Source: Streptomyces sp. RerS4 (GTDB lineage Bacteria; Actinomycetota; Actinomycetes; Streptomycetales; Streptomycetaceae). Taken from it: 64,000 nucleotides of DNA. The stretch covers positions 1,924,001 to 1,988,000 of the forward strand of contig NZ_CP097322.1 of assembly GCF_023515955.1 (NCBI RefSeq), given 5' to 3'. The notes beneath the pieces are model-generated. The model ran no database searches and was not told the origin of the DNA. It worked only from the letters and a program-made list of their open reading frames with translations. Shown one piece after another: positions 20,725 to 29,666 of this stretch (position 1 is its first letter; each line of letters opens with the position of its first letter). A program made the translations under genes and the position numbers.

Positions 20725-22881
20725 TCAGGCGAGGCCCGCTTCCTTCATCTGTCGCAGCTCCTTCTTCAACTCACCGACCTCGTCCCGGATCCGGGCCGCG
20801 ACCTCGAACTGCAGCTCGGCCGCCGCGCCCCGCATCCGTTCCGTCATCTGCTCGATGAGCGCGGCCAGTTCCGCGGCGGGCCGGTCGGTGACCGCGACGC
20901 CCGCCCCGGCCCCCTTGCCGCCCTTCGCGCCCTTGGCGCCCTTGGCGCCCTTCGCCGCCGCGGCGCCGAGCACGGGCACCGGGGTCTTGGGGCCCGTGCC
21001 GTCCTTGCCCTGCCGGTAGCCGGTGGCGAGCAGTTCCTCGGTGTCCAACTCCTCGCGGGCGAGGGTGGCGACGATGTCGTTGATCTTCTTGCGCAGCGGC
21101 TGCGGGTCGATGCCGTTGGCGGTGTTGTAGGCGACCTGCTTCTCTCGGCGCCGGTTGGTCTCCTCGATGGCCTTCTCCATCGCCGGTGTGATCCGGTCCG
21201 CGTACATGTGGACCTGGCCGGACACGTTGCGCGCGGCGCGGCCGATGGTCTGGATGAGGGAGGTCCCCGAACGCAGGAAGCCCTCCTTGTCCGCGTCGAG
21301 GATCGCGACGAGGGAGACCTCGGGCAGGTCGAGGCCCTCGCGCAGCAGGTTGATGCCGACGAGGACGTCGTACTCGCCGGCGCGCAGCTCGCGCAGCAGC
21401 TCGATGCGGCGCAGGGTGTCCACGTCGCTGTGCAGGTAGCGGACCTGGATGCCGAGCTCCAGGAAGTAGTCGGTGAGGTCCTCGGCCATCTTCTTGGTGA
21501 GGGTGGTGACGAGGACCCGCTCGTCCTTCTCGACACGCTGCCGGATCTCGTGCACCAGGTCGTCGATCTGGCCCTCGGTGGGCTTGACGACGACCTCCGG
21601 GTCGACGAGGCCGGTGGGGCGGATGATCTGCTCGACGAAGCCGTCGGAGCGCGACAGCTCGTACTGGCCGGGGGTGGCCGACAGGTAGACGGTCTGACCG
21701 ATCCGCTTCTGGAACTCCTCCCACTTCAGCGGGCGGTTGTCCAGCGCCGACGGCAGCCGGAAGCCGTGGTCGACCAGGGTCCGCTTGCGCGAGGCGTCGC
21801 CCTCGTACATGGCGCCGATCTGCGGGACGGTGACGTGCGACTCGTCGATGACGAGGAGGAAGTCCTCGGGGAAGTAGTCGATGAGGGTGTTGGGCGCGGA
21901 GCCGCGCTCGCGGCCGTCCATGTGCAGCGAGTAGTTCTCGATGCCGGAGCAGGAGCCGATCTGGCGCATCATCTCCAGGTCGTAGGTCGTGCGCATGCGC
22001 AGCCGCTGGGCCTCCAGCATCTTGCCCTGCTTCTCCAGCTCCGCGAGGCGCTGGGCGAGCTCGGCCTCGATGCCGTTGATCGCCTTCTCCATGCGCTCGG
22101 GGCCGGCGACGTAGTGGCTGGCGGGGAAGACGTACAGCTCGCGGTCCTCGCTGATGACCTCGCCGGTGAGCGGGTGCAGCGTGGACAGGGCCTCGATCTC
22201 GTCACCGAACATCTCGATGCGGACGGCCAGTTCCTCGTAGACCGGGAAGATCTCGATCGTGTCGCCGCGCACCCGGAAGGTGCCCCGGGTGAAGGCCACG
22301 TCGTTGCGCGTGTACTGGATGTCGACGAAGCGGCGCAGCAGCTGGTCCCGGTCGATCTCCTCGCCGACCTTGAGGGGCACCATCCGGTCGACGTACTCCT
22401 GCGGGGTGCCGAGGCCGTAGATGCAGGACACGGAGGCGACGACGATCACGTCGCGCCGGGTGAGGAGCGAGTTGGTCGCGGAGTGGCGCAGCCGCTCCAC
22501 CTCCTCGTTGATCGAGGAGTCCTTCTCGATGTAGGTGTCCGACTGCGGGACGTAGGCCTCGGGCTGGTAGTAGTCGTAGTACGAGACGAAGTACTCGACC
22601 GCGTTGTTCGGCAGGAGCTCGCGGAACTCGTTCGCCAGTTGGGCGGCGAGGGTCTTGTTCGGCGCCATCACCAGCGTGGGGCGCTGGAGCTTCTCGATCA
22701 TCCAGGCCGTCGTGGCCGACTTGCCGGTGCCGGTCGCACCGAGCAGGACGACGTCCTTCTCCCCCGCGCTGATGCGCTTCTCCAGCTCGGCGATGGCCGC
22801 CGGCTGGTCGCCGCTGGGCTGGTAGGGGCTGACGACCTCGAAAGGCGCCACCGTTCGTTCGATCTTCGATACGGGCCGCAT
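20725..22881 (-). CDS. uvrB: Excinuclease ABC subunit B
   Basis: This is the helicase-like, damage-verifying subunit of nucleotide excision repair. It has 718 aa with Walker A GATGTGKS near residue 38, the beta-hairpin region [20 protein letters not shown], the DEXX box VIDESHVT, and helicase motifs including QTIGRAARN. The UVR domain that binds UvrC lies at the extreme C-terminus ([29 protein letters not shown]). A Lys/Gly/Ala linker ([12 protein letters not shown]) precedes it. The ATG at 22881 is set by a TACGGT -10 box 6 nt upstream, making the mRNA leaderless. The 12 codons in front belong to the promoter. Confidence 0.97.
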   Translation of the reverse strand: MRPVSKIERTVAPFEVVSPYQPSGDQPAAIAELEKRISAGEKDVVLLGATGTGKSATTAWMIEKLQRPTLVMAPNKTLAAQLANEFRELLPNNAVEYFVSYYDYYQPEAYVPQSDTYIEKDSSINEEVERLRHSATNSLLTRRDVIVVASVSCIYGLGTPQEYVDRMVPLKVGEEIDRDQLLRRFVDIQYTRNDVAFTRGTFRVRGDTIEIFPVYEELAVRIEMFGDEIEALSTLHPLTGEVISEDRELYVFPASHYVAGPERMEKAINGIEAELAQRLAELEKQGKMLEAQRLRMRTTYDLEMMRQIGSCSGIENYSLHMDGRERGSAPNTLIDYFPEDFLLVIDESHVTVPQIGAMYEGDASRKRTLVDHGFRLPSALDNRPLKWEEFQKRIGQTVYLSATPGQYELSRSDGFVEQIIRPTGLVDPEVVVKPTEGQIDDLVHEIRQRVEKDERVLVTTLTKKMAEDLTDYFLELGIQVRYLHSDVDTLRRIELLRELRAGEYDVLVGINLLREGLDLPEVSLVAILDADKEGFLRSGTSLIQTIGRAARNVSGQVHMYADRITPAMEKAIEETNRRREKQVAYNTANGIDPQPLRKKINDIVATLAREELDTEELLATGYRQGKDGTGPKTPVPVLGAAAAKGAKGAKGAKGGKGAGAGVAVTDRPAAELAALIEQMTERMRGAAAELQFEVAARIRDEVGELKKELRQMKEAGLA

Positions 22882-22887
22882 GGGTCC

Positions 22888-22909
22888 ACCGTACGGCTCC
22901 CCACCGACA
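22888..22909 (-). promoter_or_regulatory. uvrB promoter, full RecA-independent (PafBC-type) damage motif
   Basis: On the minus strand TGTCGGTG (22902-22909), 8 nt, TACGGT (22888-22893). This matches TGTCRGTG-N8-TAnnnT at every defined base. The -10 box ends 6 nt before the uvrB ATG. Confidence 0.8.
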
Positions 22910-23081
22910 GTGGGCACGGTCTGGTCCGTTTGTCGTAGTTCGGTGGCGGCGTGGTGATCTTCAAGCCCATGATCGCCGTGACGCGTCCCCCGCCGGCGCC
23001 CTTCGGGTGCGACGCCGCAACGTCAGGCGCTCCGCTCCCGTTTGAGGCAGCAGCAGGGCTCACGACCCGAGGAGAACGCAC

Positions 23082-24005
23082 ATGTACGTCGTCCGACCCG
23101 CCGCCGCGGCCACCGCCGCGTTCCTGGGCCTCACCCTCACCGTACTGGGCGGGGGGTCCGTGTCCGCCGCCCCGATCCCCGGCCCCACCGCGCCCGCTGC
23201 GGGCACTCGGGGCGCCGATGTCCTGGTACCCGTCGTCTACGCCCACCGGGGGGCTTCGGCGTACGCCCCCGAGAACACCCTCGAAGCGGTCGACCGGGCC
23301 ATGTGGCTGGGCTTCGACTGGGTGGAGAACGACGTGCAGCGGACCAAGGACGGGGAGCTGGTCGTCATCCACGACGACACGCTGTCCCGCACGACGGACG
23401 TCGAGCAGGTCTTCCCCGACCGCCGGCCGTGGCGGGTCGCGGACTTCACCGCGGCGGAGATCGCGCGGCTGGACGCGGGCGCGTGGTTCGGTGACGGCGA
23501 GTACGCGGGCGCGCACGTGCCGACGCTGCGGGAGTACATGGCGCAGGTGCGGGGCAACCGGCAGAAGCTGCTGCTGGAGATCAAGAAGCCGGAGCTCTAC
23601 CCCGGGATCGAGGAGCAGACCCTGAGGCTGTTGGAGGAGCTGGGCTGGTTGGACGAGCGGCACGTCGCGGACCGGCTGGTGGTGCAGAGCTTCAGCGCCG
23701 ACTCGGTCAAGATCGTGCACCGGCTGCGGCCCGACGTGGTGACGGCCTTCCTCGGCACGCCGCCCGTGGCCGACCTGCCGCGCTACGCCGAGTTCACCGA
23801 CCGCATCAACCCGTGGCACACGACGATCTCCGCCGACTGGGTCGCGGCGGTGCACGGCCTGCGCGGGGCGCACGGCAAGGCCATGGAGGTGGACACCTGG
23901 ATCGTGGACGACGCGGCCACCGCGCGGAAGGTCCAGGCGATGGGGGTGGACGGGATCATCACGAACGCCCCTGACGTCGTGCGCGGTGCGGTGAACGGAC
24001 TCTGA
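23082..24005 (+). CDS. Secreted glycerophosphodiester phosphodiesterase
   Basis: This enzyme hydrolyses deacylated phospholipids to glycerol 3-phosphate and an alcohol outside the cell. The 307-aa protein has a signal peptide (cleavage near AAP, residue 30). The GDPD domain starts at VVYAHRGASAYAPENTL (His55) and continues with DWVENDVQRTKDGELVVIHDDTL (Glu82, Asp84, His97), LLLEIKKPE and the terminal DTWIVDD and GVDGIITNAPD. All catalytic residues are present. Such genes belong to the Pho regulon in Streptomyces. I did not find a convincing PHO box in the 200-bp divergent region shared with uvrB. Confidence 0.92.
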   Translation: MYVVRPAAAATAAFLGLTLTVLGGGSVSAAPIPGPTAPAAGTRGADVLVPVVYAHRGASAYAPENTLEAVDRAMWLGFDWVENDVQRTKDGELVVIHDDTLSRTTDVEQVFPDRRPWRVADFTAAEIARLDAGAWFGDGEYAGAHVPTLREYMAQVRGNRQKLLLEIKKPELYPGIEEQTLRLLEELGWLDERHVADRLVVQSFSADSVKIVHRLRPDVVTAFLGTPPVADLPRYAEFTDRINPWHTTISADWVAAVHGLRGAHGKAMEVDTWIVDDAATARKVQAMGVDGIITNAPDVVRGAVNGL

Positions 24006-24025
24006 GCGCGGGCACGGGGCGGGGG

Positions 24026-24047
24026 TGTCAGTGGGGCGGCTTACGGT
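24026..24047 (+). promoter_or_regulatory. ogt promoter, full RecA-independent (PafBC-type) damage motif
   Basis: TGTCAGTG (24026-24033), 8 nt, TACGGT (24042-24047) matches TGTCRGTG-N8-TAnnnT at every defined base. The -10 box ends 6 nt before the GTG start, so the transcript is leaderless. Confidence 0.8.
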
Positions 24048-24053
24048 GGACGG

Positions 24054-24617
24054 GTGGACAGCACCGAGCGGCCGCGCGGGCCGCACCTCGAATGGACCGT
24101 CGTCACGAGCGACATCGGTCCCCTCCTCCTGGCCGCGACCCCCGAGGGTCTGGTCCGGGTGGAGTTCCACGCCGGGCCGGACCGGGTCGACGCGTTGATC
24201 GGCGCGCTGGTCTCGCGCCTCGGCGCCGACGCGTGGCGGCCGGCGCCGGGTGAGGAGGTGCTGCTCGCCGAGCCGATACGGCAGCTCGCCGCGTACTTCG
24301 GCGGGACGCTGCGGCGCTTCGACCTGCCGCTGGACTGGCGCCTCAGCTCCGGCTTCAACCGGCAGGTGCTTCAGGAACTGGACCGGTCGGTGCCGTACGG
24401 GTCGGTGGTCGGGTACGGGGAGCTGGCCGCCCGCGCCGGTCAGCCGGGCGCGGCCCAGGCCGTGGGCAACGCGATGGGCTCGAACCCGCTGCCGCTGGTC
24501 GTCGCCTGCCACCGCGTCGTGGAGAACGACGGCGGCATCGGCGGCTTCGGCGGCGGCGTGGAAACGAAGCGCACCCTGCTGGCCCTGGAGGGAGTCCTCC
24601 CACAGCCCCTGTTCTGA
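24054..24617 (+). CDS. ogt: Methylated-DNA--[protein]-cysteine S-methyltransferase
   Basis: This is the suicide repair protein for O6-alkylguanine and O4-alkylthymine. The 187-aa protein has an N-terminal ribonuclease-like domain and a C-terminal DNA-binding domain with the helix-turn-helix Arg finger region (VPYGSVVGYGELAARAGQPGAAQAVGNAMGSNP) and the acceptor Cys152 in VVACHRVVEND. The residue before Cys is Ala instead of the usual Pro; the Cys-His-Arg core is intact. The GTG start is set by the damage promoter 6 nt upstream. Control by that motif fits the repair role. Confidence 0.92.
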   Translation: MDSTERPRGPHLEWTVVTSDIGPLLLAATPEGLVRVEFHAGPDRVDALIGALVSRLGADAWRPAPGEEVLLAEPIRQLAAYFGGTLRRFDLPLDWRLSSGFNRQVLQELDRSVPYGSVVGYGELAARAGQPGAAQAVGNAMGSNPLPLVVACHRVVENDGGIGGFGGGVETKRTLLALEGVLPQPLF

Positions 24618-25054
24618 CCAACCCCGGACGGTCCCGGACCGGGTCGCGCCGGGCCGGTCCCGTACGGCGTCGCGGCCGGACGATCCCCTGCGGTCCCGGA
24701 CCGGGCCGCACCCGGCCGCCCGCCCGTCGCCGCCAGGTCGGAGGCCCCCGCACGGCCACGGGCCGCACCCGGCCGCCACCCGGCCCCGCCCGTCCCCGGA
24801 CCGGGTCGCGCCGGGCGGAGCGGCCGGCTCGCCGGCAGCGCCCTCGGGCCGGACCTCCGGGGTTCGGGAGGGGCCGTCGCCGGGGAACCGGCGCGCGCCG
24901 AGCCGCACGGCCTCGGACCGCACGGCTTCGTGCGGGGGCCATACCCGGTTTCGGTGGGGCGGGGGCGGTGGGACACTGCGGCGGTGAACACTTCCGCCGG
25001 CTTCGGCCCCGCCACGTCCCCACTCGTCGTGCTCACGCGCCCGGGGTGTCGGCG
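24618..25054. other. Gene-poor GC-rich spacer with three degenerate direct repeats
   Basis: These 437 bp separate ogt from the MFS gene and I see no convincing gene. Three imperfect copies of a unit containing TCCCGGACCGGGYCGCRCC occur near 24631-24655, 24692-24716 and 24792-24816, each around the palindromic core CCCGGACCGGG or CCCCGGACCGGG. Open frames crossing the region are Pro/Arg rich and without family resemblance. The MFS promoter must lie in the last ~100 bp, but no clear -10/-35 pair is visible. Confidence 0.5.
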
Positions 25055-26425
25055 GTGACGCCCGCACGAGACGCCTCCGCCGGGCCGGACGCCACGTCGC
25101 AGGACGGCCCGGCCAAGGGCGGCGCAGCCGAGGGCGGCGCGGTCGAGGGTGGGGCCAGCGTGGGGGACCTGCATCGGCTGCGGCGTCGAATATCCGGCGT
25201 GCTGATCGCGAGCCAGATGCTCGGCGGGCTCGGCGTGCCGATCAGCATCGCGCTGGCCCCCGTCCTGGCCACCGAGATCAGCGGCACCGAGTCCCTGTCC
25301 GGGCTCGCCTCCACGGCCGCCGTGATCGGCACGGCCCTGGTCTCGCTCCCCCTGGCCGCCCTGATGACCGCGCGCGGGCGCCGGCCCGGCCTCGTCCTGG
25401 CCTACGCCATCGCCACCCTCGGCGCCGGCCTCGTCGTCGTGGCCGCCTCGATCAAAAGCTTCCCGCTGCTCATGCTCGGCATGGCCGCCTTCGGCGCCGC
25501 CTCCTCCGCCAATCTCCAGGCCCGCTTCGCCGCCGCCGACCTCGCGGCCCCCGACCGGCGGGCCCGCGCCATTTCGGTGGTCGTCTGGGCCGCGACCATC
25601 GGGGCGGTCCTCGGCCCCAACCTGTCCGCGCCCGCGAGCGACAGCTTCGCCGGCACGGCCATACCCCAGACGGCGGGCCCCTTCGTGTGGGCCGGCGGGG
25701 TCTTCGTCCTCACCGGCACGCTGATCGCCGTCTTCCTGCGCCCGGACCCGCTGCTGACGGCCAGGGCGCTGGCCGCACCCGGGAACCCGGCCCGCCAGGG
25801 CCACTCGCTGCGCGCCGGCCTCGCCGCCGTCAAGGCCTCCCCGCGCGCCCGGCTCGCGCTGGTCGCCGTCGCCGTGTCCCACACCACCATGGTCTCGATC
25901 ATGGTGATGACCCCGGTCGACCTCGGCCACCACGGCGCGGGCCTGCGGCTGGTCGGGCTGGTGATCAGCGGCCACATCGCCGGGATGTTCGCCTTCTCGC
26001 CCGTCATGGGCTGGCTCGCCGACCGGCTCGGCCGGCTGTCGGTGATCGGCCTCGCGGCGGGGCTGCTGTCACTCGCCGCGCTGCTCGCCGGCACCGCGAA
26101 CGGCAACCACACCCAGAGCGGGATCGGCCTCTTCCTGCTCGGTCTCGGCTGGTCGGCCGGCCTGGTCTCCGGCTCGGCGCTGCTGACCGACTCGGTGCCG
26201 CAGGCCGCGCGGGCCGCCGTACAGGGCCTGAGCGACCTGACGATGAACACGGCCGCCGGCGTCGGCGGCGCGGCGTCCGGAGTGGTCATGGCGCACGCGG
26301 GCTACGGCTGGCTCAACGCGATCGGGGCCGCGCTGATCCTGCCGATGGCCGCGCTGGCCCTGTTCACGGGCCGCCGGCACGCGGCATCGCCCGCGCGGGC
26401 CGGAGCGGACGGCGTCAGCAGTTGA
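25055..26425 (+). CDS. MFS transporter (drug-efflux type)
   Basis: This is a major facilitator of about 456 aa with twelve predicted helices. Helix 1 reads SGVLIASQMLGGLGVPISIALAPVL, the loop 2-3 region is MTARGRRPGLVLAY, the second-half equivalent is WLADRLGRLSVIGL, and the last helix is LNAIGAALILPMAALALF. The N-terminal ~45 residues are low-complexity Gly/Ala/Asp. The substrate is unknown. The start is uncertain: GTG 25055 is chosen by frame and proximity to the fold, and GTG 25046 is possible. The 3' end overlaps the convergent cupin gene by 11 bp. Confidence 0.8.
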   Translation: MTPARDASAGPDATSQDGPAKGGAAEGGAVEGGASVGDLHRLRRRISGVLIASQMLGGLGVPISIALAPVLATEISGTESLSGLASTAAVIGTALVSLPLAALMTARGRRPGLVLAYAIATLGAGLVVVAASIKSFPLLMLGMAAFGAASSANLQARFAAADLAAPDRRARAISVVVWAATIGAVLGPNLSAPASDSFAGTAIPQTAGPFVWAGGVFVLTGTLIAVFLRPDPLLTARALAAPGNPARQGHSLRAGLAAVKASPRARLALVAVAVSHTTMVSIMVMTPVDLGHHGAGLRLVGLVISGHIAGMFAFSPVMGWLADRLGRLSVIGLAAGLLSLAALLAGTANGNHTQSGIGLFLLGLGWSAGLVSGSALLTDSVPQAARAAVQGLSDLTMNTAAGVGGAASGVVMAHAGYGWLNAIGAALILPMAALALFTGRRHAASPARAGADGVSS

Positions 26426-26816
26426 TGTGGTAGGCCTTGCGGAGGGTCTCGTGGACCGTCCACGTGGTCTTGTCGCCCTCCCGCAGGACGCACGCGGAAC
26501 CCGGGCCCACCTCCAGCGTCGCCCCGCCCTCGACCTCGATCGTGGCCCGGCCGCTGACGACCACGAACAGCTCGTCGGCCTCGGTGTCGGTGACCACCCC
26601 GGGAGTGATCTGCCAGATGCCCCGGATCTGCGAGCCGTCCTCGGACTCCCACAGCACCTTCCCCGTCACCACCGGGTCGCCGGAGACGATCTGCGCCGGG
26701 TCGAGTTCCTCGCGCTGCAGTTCCGCGTCCGGGAAGTCGGCGACGGACACGGCGAACGAGGCGGGGGCCGACGGAGAGGTGGCGTGCGCGGCGGGGGCGT
26801 GGTCACTGGTGCTCAT
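26415..26816 (-). CDS. Cupin-domain protein
   Basis: This is a 133-aa single-cupin protein of the DUF861/(S)-ureidoglycine aminohydrolase-like type. It has GKVLWESEDGSQIRGIWQITPGVVTDTEADELFVVVSGRATIEV, then GPGSACVLREGDKTTWTVHETLRKAYHI. The metal-binding His/Glu set is reduced (DTEADE, WTVHE), so enzyme activity is uncertain. A TAGGCT -10 box (26825-26830) lies 8 nt before the ATG, giving a leaderless transcript. Confidence 0.8.
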   Translation of the reverse strand: MSTSDHAPAAHATSPSAPASFAVSVADFPDAELQREELDPAQIVSGDPVVTGKVLWESEDGSQIRGIWQITPGVVTDTEADELFVVVSGRATIEVEGGATLEVGPGSACVLREGDKTTWTVHETLRKAYHINC

Positions 26817-26824
26817 GGCGCGTG

Positions 26825-26830
26825 AGCCTA
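26825..26830 (-). promoter_or_regulatory. -10 box TAGGCT of a leaderless promoter
   Basis: TAGGCT on the minus strand ends 8 nt before the cupin ATG (26816). No ribosome-binding site is present. Confidence 0.45.
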
Positions 26831-26889
26831 GTGCGGACCTTCCGGGCCCCGGAGTGATCACAGCGTCCAGCGCGGGCGCGGCGGACCCG

Positions 26890-27675
26890 TCATTCCGTCG
26901 AGCGGGGGCGCGGCAGGGGCCGGCGGGCCCCGAGGAGGGGCTGGTGGAAGCCGGTGGCCGACGCCGGGTGCCACACCGGCTCGCCGAAGCCTGATTCCCG
27001 TACGAACTGCGCGGTCTGCGCCTCCGACAGCGCCCAGTAGGTCGTGGTGGAGGTGCACGGGGCCCAGGTGGCGCCCGTCGGCAGCAGCTGGAACAGCTCG
27101 ACGTCGTAGCGCTCGCCGTCCTCGTGCCAGTGCCACAACTGGAAGGTGATGGTCCGCCCGTCGGGCCCGGTCCGTACGCGCGGCGCCTCACTGGCGGGCC
27201 GGGAGCGGCGCAGTTCGCCGTACGGGCGCGTCGAGAGCAGCAGCAGGCCGCCGGGGCGCAGCACCCGGCGGGATTCGGCCAGGGCGGCGCGCACGTCCTC
27301 GGCGGTGAGCAGGTGCGGGAGGGCGTTGTCGGCGCAGACGACGGCGTCGAAGGAGGCGTCGGGGAACGGCAGGGCGCGCATGTCGGCGGCGGCGACCTTC
27401 ACGTCGAGTCCGCGGGCGGCCGCCTCGGCGGCGGCGCGGGCGGTGGCGACGGGGCTGAGGTCGGTGCCGGTGACCCGGTGGCCCAGCCGGGACAGGCCCA
27501 GGGCCTGGGTGCCGATGCCGCAGGCACTGTCCAGCACGGTGTGCGGGCCGCGGCCGAGCGCCGTGGTGAGGAGGGTGTCCAGGGCCCGACCCTGCCGGTC
27601 GATGCTCGCGTCCCAATCCGCGTACAGGAGGTCGTAGCGGGCGGCGAGTTCGTCGTAGAAAACGCGCGTGTTCAT
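26890..27675 (-). CDS. Class I SAM-dependent methyltransferase
   Basis: This is a 261-aa Rossmann methyltransferase. Motif I is VLDSACGIGTQALGLSRLGH (variant of GxGxG), the acidic ribose-binding motif is VTGTDLSPVA, motif III is DMRALPFPDASFDAVVCADNALPHL, and the post-motif is RRVLRPGGLLLLSTRPY. The C-terminal ~100 residues, with FQLWHWHEDGERYDVELFQLLP, should form the substrate cap. The target is unknown. TAGCGT (27682-27687) lies 6 nt upstream of the ATG, indicating a leaderless start. Confidence 0.85.
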   Translation of the reverse strand: MNTRVFYDELAARYDLLYADWDASIDRQGRALDTLLTTALGRGPHTVLDSACGIGTQALGLSRLGHRVTGTDLSPVATARAAAEAAARGLDVKVAAADMRALPFPDASFDAVVCADNALPHLLTAEDVRAALAESRRVLRPGGLLLLSTRPYGELRRSRPASEAPRVRTGPDGRTITFQLWHWHEDGERYDVELFQLLPTGATWAPCTSTTTYWALSEAQTAQFVRESGFGEPVWHPASATGFHQPLLGARRPLPRPRSTE

Positions 27676-27757
27676 GGGGGCACGCTACTCGGCCAGGTTC
27701 GCGCCGGGGCGGTGGCGGCGCGTTTGGGGGCGGGAATCGCGTGCCATGGATGGGGAC

Positions 27758-28690
27758 ATGCCACAGCACAGAGCACATGCGGTCCCGGTCCTGTCGGACG
27801 AGGTACGCGAGGCGCTGGCCGCGAACCGGCCCGTCGTCGCCCTGGAGTCGACGATCATCGCGCACGGCCTGCCCCGTCCGCGCAATCTGGAGGTGGGCCT
27901 CGAACTGGAGGCGCTCGTCCGGGCGGAGGGGGCCGTTCCGGCCACGATCGCGGTCCTGGACGGGGTGGCGTACGCGGGCCTCGACAAGGCCCGTCTGGAG
28001 CGGATCGCCGCAGGTGAGGGCGTACGCAAGCTGGGTCACCGGGATCTGGCGCCCGCGCTCGCCACGGGTGCGAGCGGGGCGACGACGGTCTCGGCGACGG
28101 CCTTCCTCGCCGCGCGCGCCGGGCTGCGGGTCTTCGCCACGGGCGGGCTGGGCGGCGTCCACCGGGAGTGGACCAGCTCCCAAGACGAGTCGGCCGACCT
28201 CCCGTTGCTCGCGCGGACGCGGATCACGGTGGTGTGCGCGGGCGTGAAGTCGATCCTGGACGTTCCGGCCACGCTCCAGCGCCTGGAAACCCTCGGTGTA
28301 GGGATCCTCGGCTACGGGACGGGCCGCTTCCCGGGGTTCTACCTGACGGACTCCGGCCATCCGGTGGACTGGACGGTCGACAGCCCGCACGAGGTCGCCG
28401 AGGTGATGGCGGCCCAGGACGTCCTGGCCGGGCCGGAGTCGGCGCTGATCGTCGCCAACCCGGTGCCGGAATCGGAGCAGTTGGATCCGCAACTCCACGA
28501 CCGGGTGCTGGCGGAGGGTCTCGCGCGGTGTCGGGAGCGCGGGATCACGGGGCAGGCGGTGACCCCGTTCCTGCTGGACTTCCTGGCCCGCGCCACCGCC
28601 GGTGCCTCGCTGGAGGCGAACCTGGCGGCGGTACGGGGCAACGTGCGGCTCGGGGCCAGGATCGCGGGGGCCTGGGCGGCTCGGGCATGA
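27758..28690 (+). CDS. psuG: Pseudouridine-5'-phosphate glycosidase
   Basis: This enzyme reversibly splits pseudouridine 5'-phosphate into uracil and ribose 5-phosphate. The 310-aa protein shows the family blocks LSDEVREALAANRPVVALESTIIAHGLPRPRNL, RKLGHRDLAPALATGASGATTVSAT, FATGGLGGVHRE, and CAGVKSILDVPATLQRLETLGVGILGYGT. The ATG at 27758 follows a GGGG-containing weak ribosome-binding site. The in-frame ATG at 27746 is possible. Its stop overlaps the psuK ATG (ATGA), so the pair is coupled and forms a pseudouridine catabolic operon. Confidence 0.92.
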   Translation: MPQHRAHAVPVLSDEVREALAANRPVVALESTIIAHGLPRPRNLEVGLELEALVRAEGAVPATIAVLDGVAYAGLDKARLERIAAGEGVRKLGHRDLAPALATGASGATTVSATAFLAARAGLRVFATGGLGGVHREWTSSQDESADLPLLARTRITVVCAGVKSILDVPATLQRLETLGVGILGYGTGRFPGFYLTDSGHPVDWTVDSPHEVAEVMAAQDVLAGPESALIVANPVPESEQLDPQLHDRVLAEGLARCRERGITGQAVTPFLLDFLARATAGASLEANLAAVRGNVRLGARIAGAWAARA

Positions 28691-29625
28691 GCGGGGCGGC
28701 CATGGGTGGGGTGGTCATGGGCGGTACGGGCGCGGGCGGGGCGCTGCTGGTGGTCGGCGACGTGGTGACGGACGTGGTGGCGGTGCACCCGCGGCCCCTG
28801 GCCCCGGCGACCGACACCCTGGCCCGCATCCGCACCCTGCCGGGCGGCGCCGGCGCCAACGCCGCCTGCTGGGCGGCCCGTACGGGCACGGCGGAGGTAC
28901 GCCTCCTCGCGCGCGTGGGCTCCGAATCGGCGCGGTGGCACGAGCGGGCCCTCGTCGACGCGGGGGTGCGGCCACGGCTGGTGGTGGATCCGGCGGAGCC
29001 GACGGGCACGGTGGTGGCGCTGGTCGACGGCGACGCGGAGCGGACCTTCCTCACCGACAGCGGGGCCTCGCTGCGTCTGTGCCCCGCCGACTGGGTGCCC
29101 GCGCTGCTGGACGACGCCGCGCACCTGCACCTGTCGGGCTACCTGTTCTTCGCCGACAGCAGCCGCGCGTTGGCCCTGGTGGCGTTACGGGCGGCCCGTA
29201 CGCGGGGTGTGCCGGTCAGCGTGGACCCGGCCTCGGCGGGGTTCCTCGCGACGCTGGGGCCGGAGCGTTTCATGGCCGCCGTCGCGGGGGCCGGGGTGCT
29301 GCTGCCGAACGAGGACGAGGCCCGGCTGCTGGCTGGGATGCCGGGGTCGGTCGGGGTGACGCGGGCGGCGGTGGCGCTGAGCCGGCGCGTGCCGCTGGTG
29401 GTGGTCACCCGGGGCACGGGCGGGGCGCTCGTCGCCGAGGACGGCCGGATCACCGCCGAGGTGGACGCGGAGCCCGCCGAGGCGGTGGACACCACGGGCG
29501 CGGGGGACGCCTTCACCGGCGGGTTCCTCGCGGCCCGTCTCGCGGGGGCCGACCCGGTGGAAGCCGCCCGCGCCGGCTGCCGGGCCGCGGCCCGCGCCGT
29601 CGCCCACCTGGGTGGGCGTCCCTGA
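28687..29625 (+). CDS. psuK: PfkB-family kinase, probable pseudouridine kinase
   Basis: This is a 312-aa ribokinase-fold kinase with the N-terminal LLVVGDVVTDVVA, the substrate loop LPGGAGANAACWAARTG, and the C-terminal PfkB signature AVDTTGAGDAFTGGFL. Overlap with psuG makes pseudouridine kinase the most likely role: it makes pseudouridine 5'-phosphate for PsuG. The PfkB family alone would not show this. The first ~17 residues (Met/Gly rich) are unlikely to be structured; the ATGA overlap supports the upstream start. Confidence 0.82.
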   Translation: MSGAAMGGVVMGGTGAGGALLVVGDVVTDVVAVHPRPLAPATDTLARIRTLPGGAGANAACWAARTGTAEVRLLARVGSESARWHERALVDAGVRPRLVVDPAEPTGTVVALVDGDAERTFLTDSGASLRLCPADWVPALLDDAAHLHLSGYLFFADSSRALALVALRAARTRGVPVSVDPASAGFLATLGPERFMAAVAGAGVLLPNEDEARLLAGMPGSVGVTRAAVALSRRVPLVVVTRGTGGALVAEDGRITAEVDAEPAEAVDTTGAGDAFTGGFLAARLAGADPVEAARAGCRAAARAVAHLGGRP

Positions 29626-29630
29626 GGTCG

Positions 29631-29664
29631 GCCGGGGTGGGGCCGCCTTCCGCCCCACCCCGGC
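29631..29664. terminator. Bidirectional terminator hairpin
   Basis: GCCGGGGTGGGGC (29631-29643) pairs perfectly with 29652-29664 across an 8-nt loop. The 13-bp stem fills the gap between the convergent psuK and uridine-kinase-like genes. Confidence 0.75.
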
Positions 29665-29666
29665 GC

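Noticed and set aside
17635..22938. A very long open frame on the plus strand across the ter genes and uvrB
   Set aside because: It is antisense to terC, the TerD genes and uvrB, has no family resemblance, and arises because GC-rich third positions suppress stops on the opposite strand. Similar antisense frames over uvrA (10275-13877) and uvrC (2300-5131) were dropped for the same reason.
22882..23081. PHO box for the glycerophosphodiesterase in the divergent region with uvrB
   Set aside because: No pair of GTTCACC-like direct repeats could be found.
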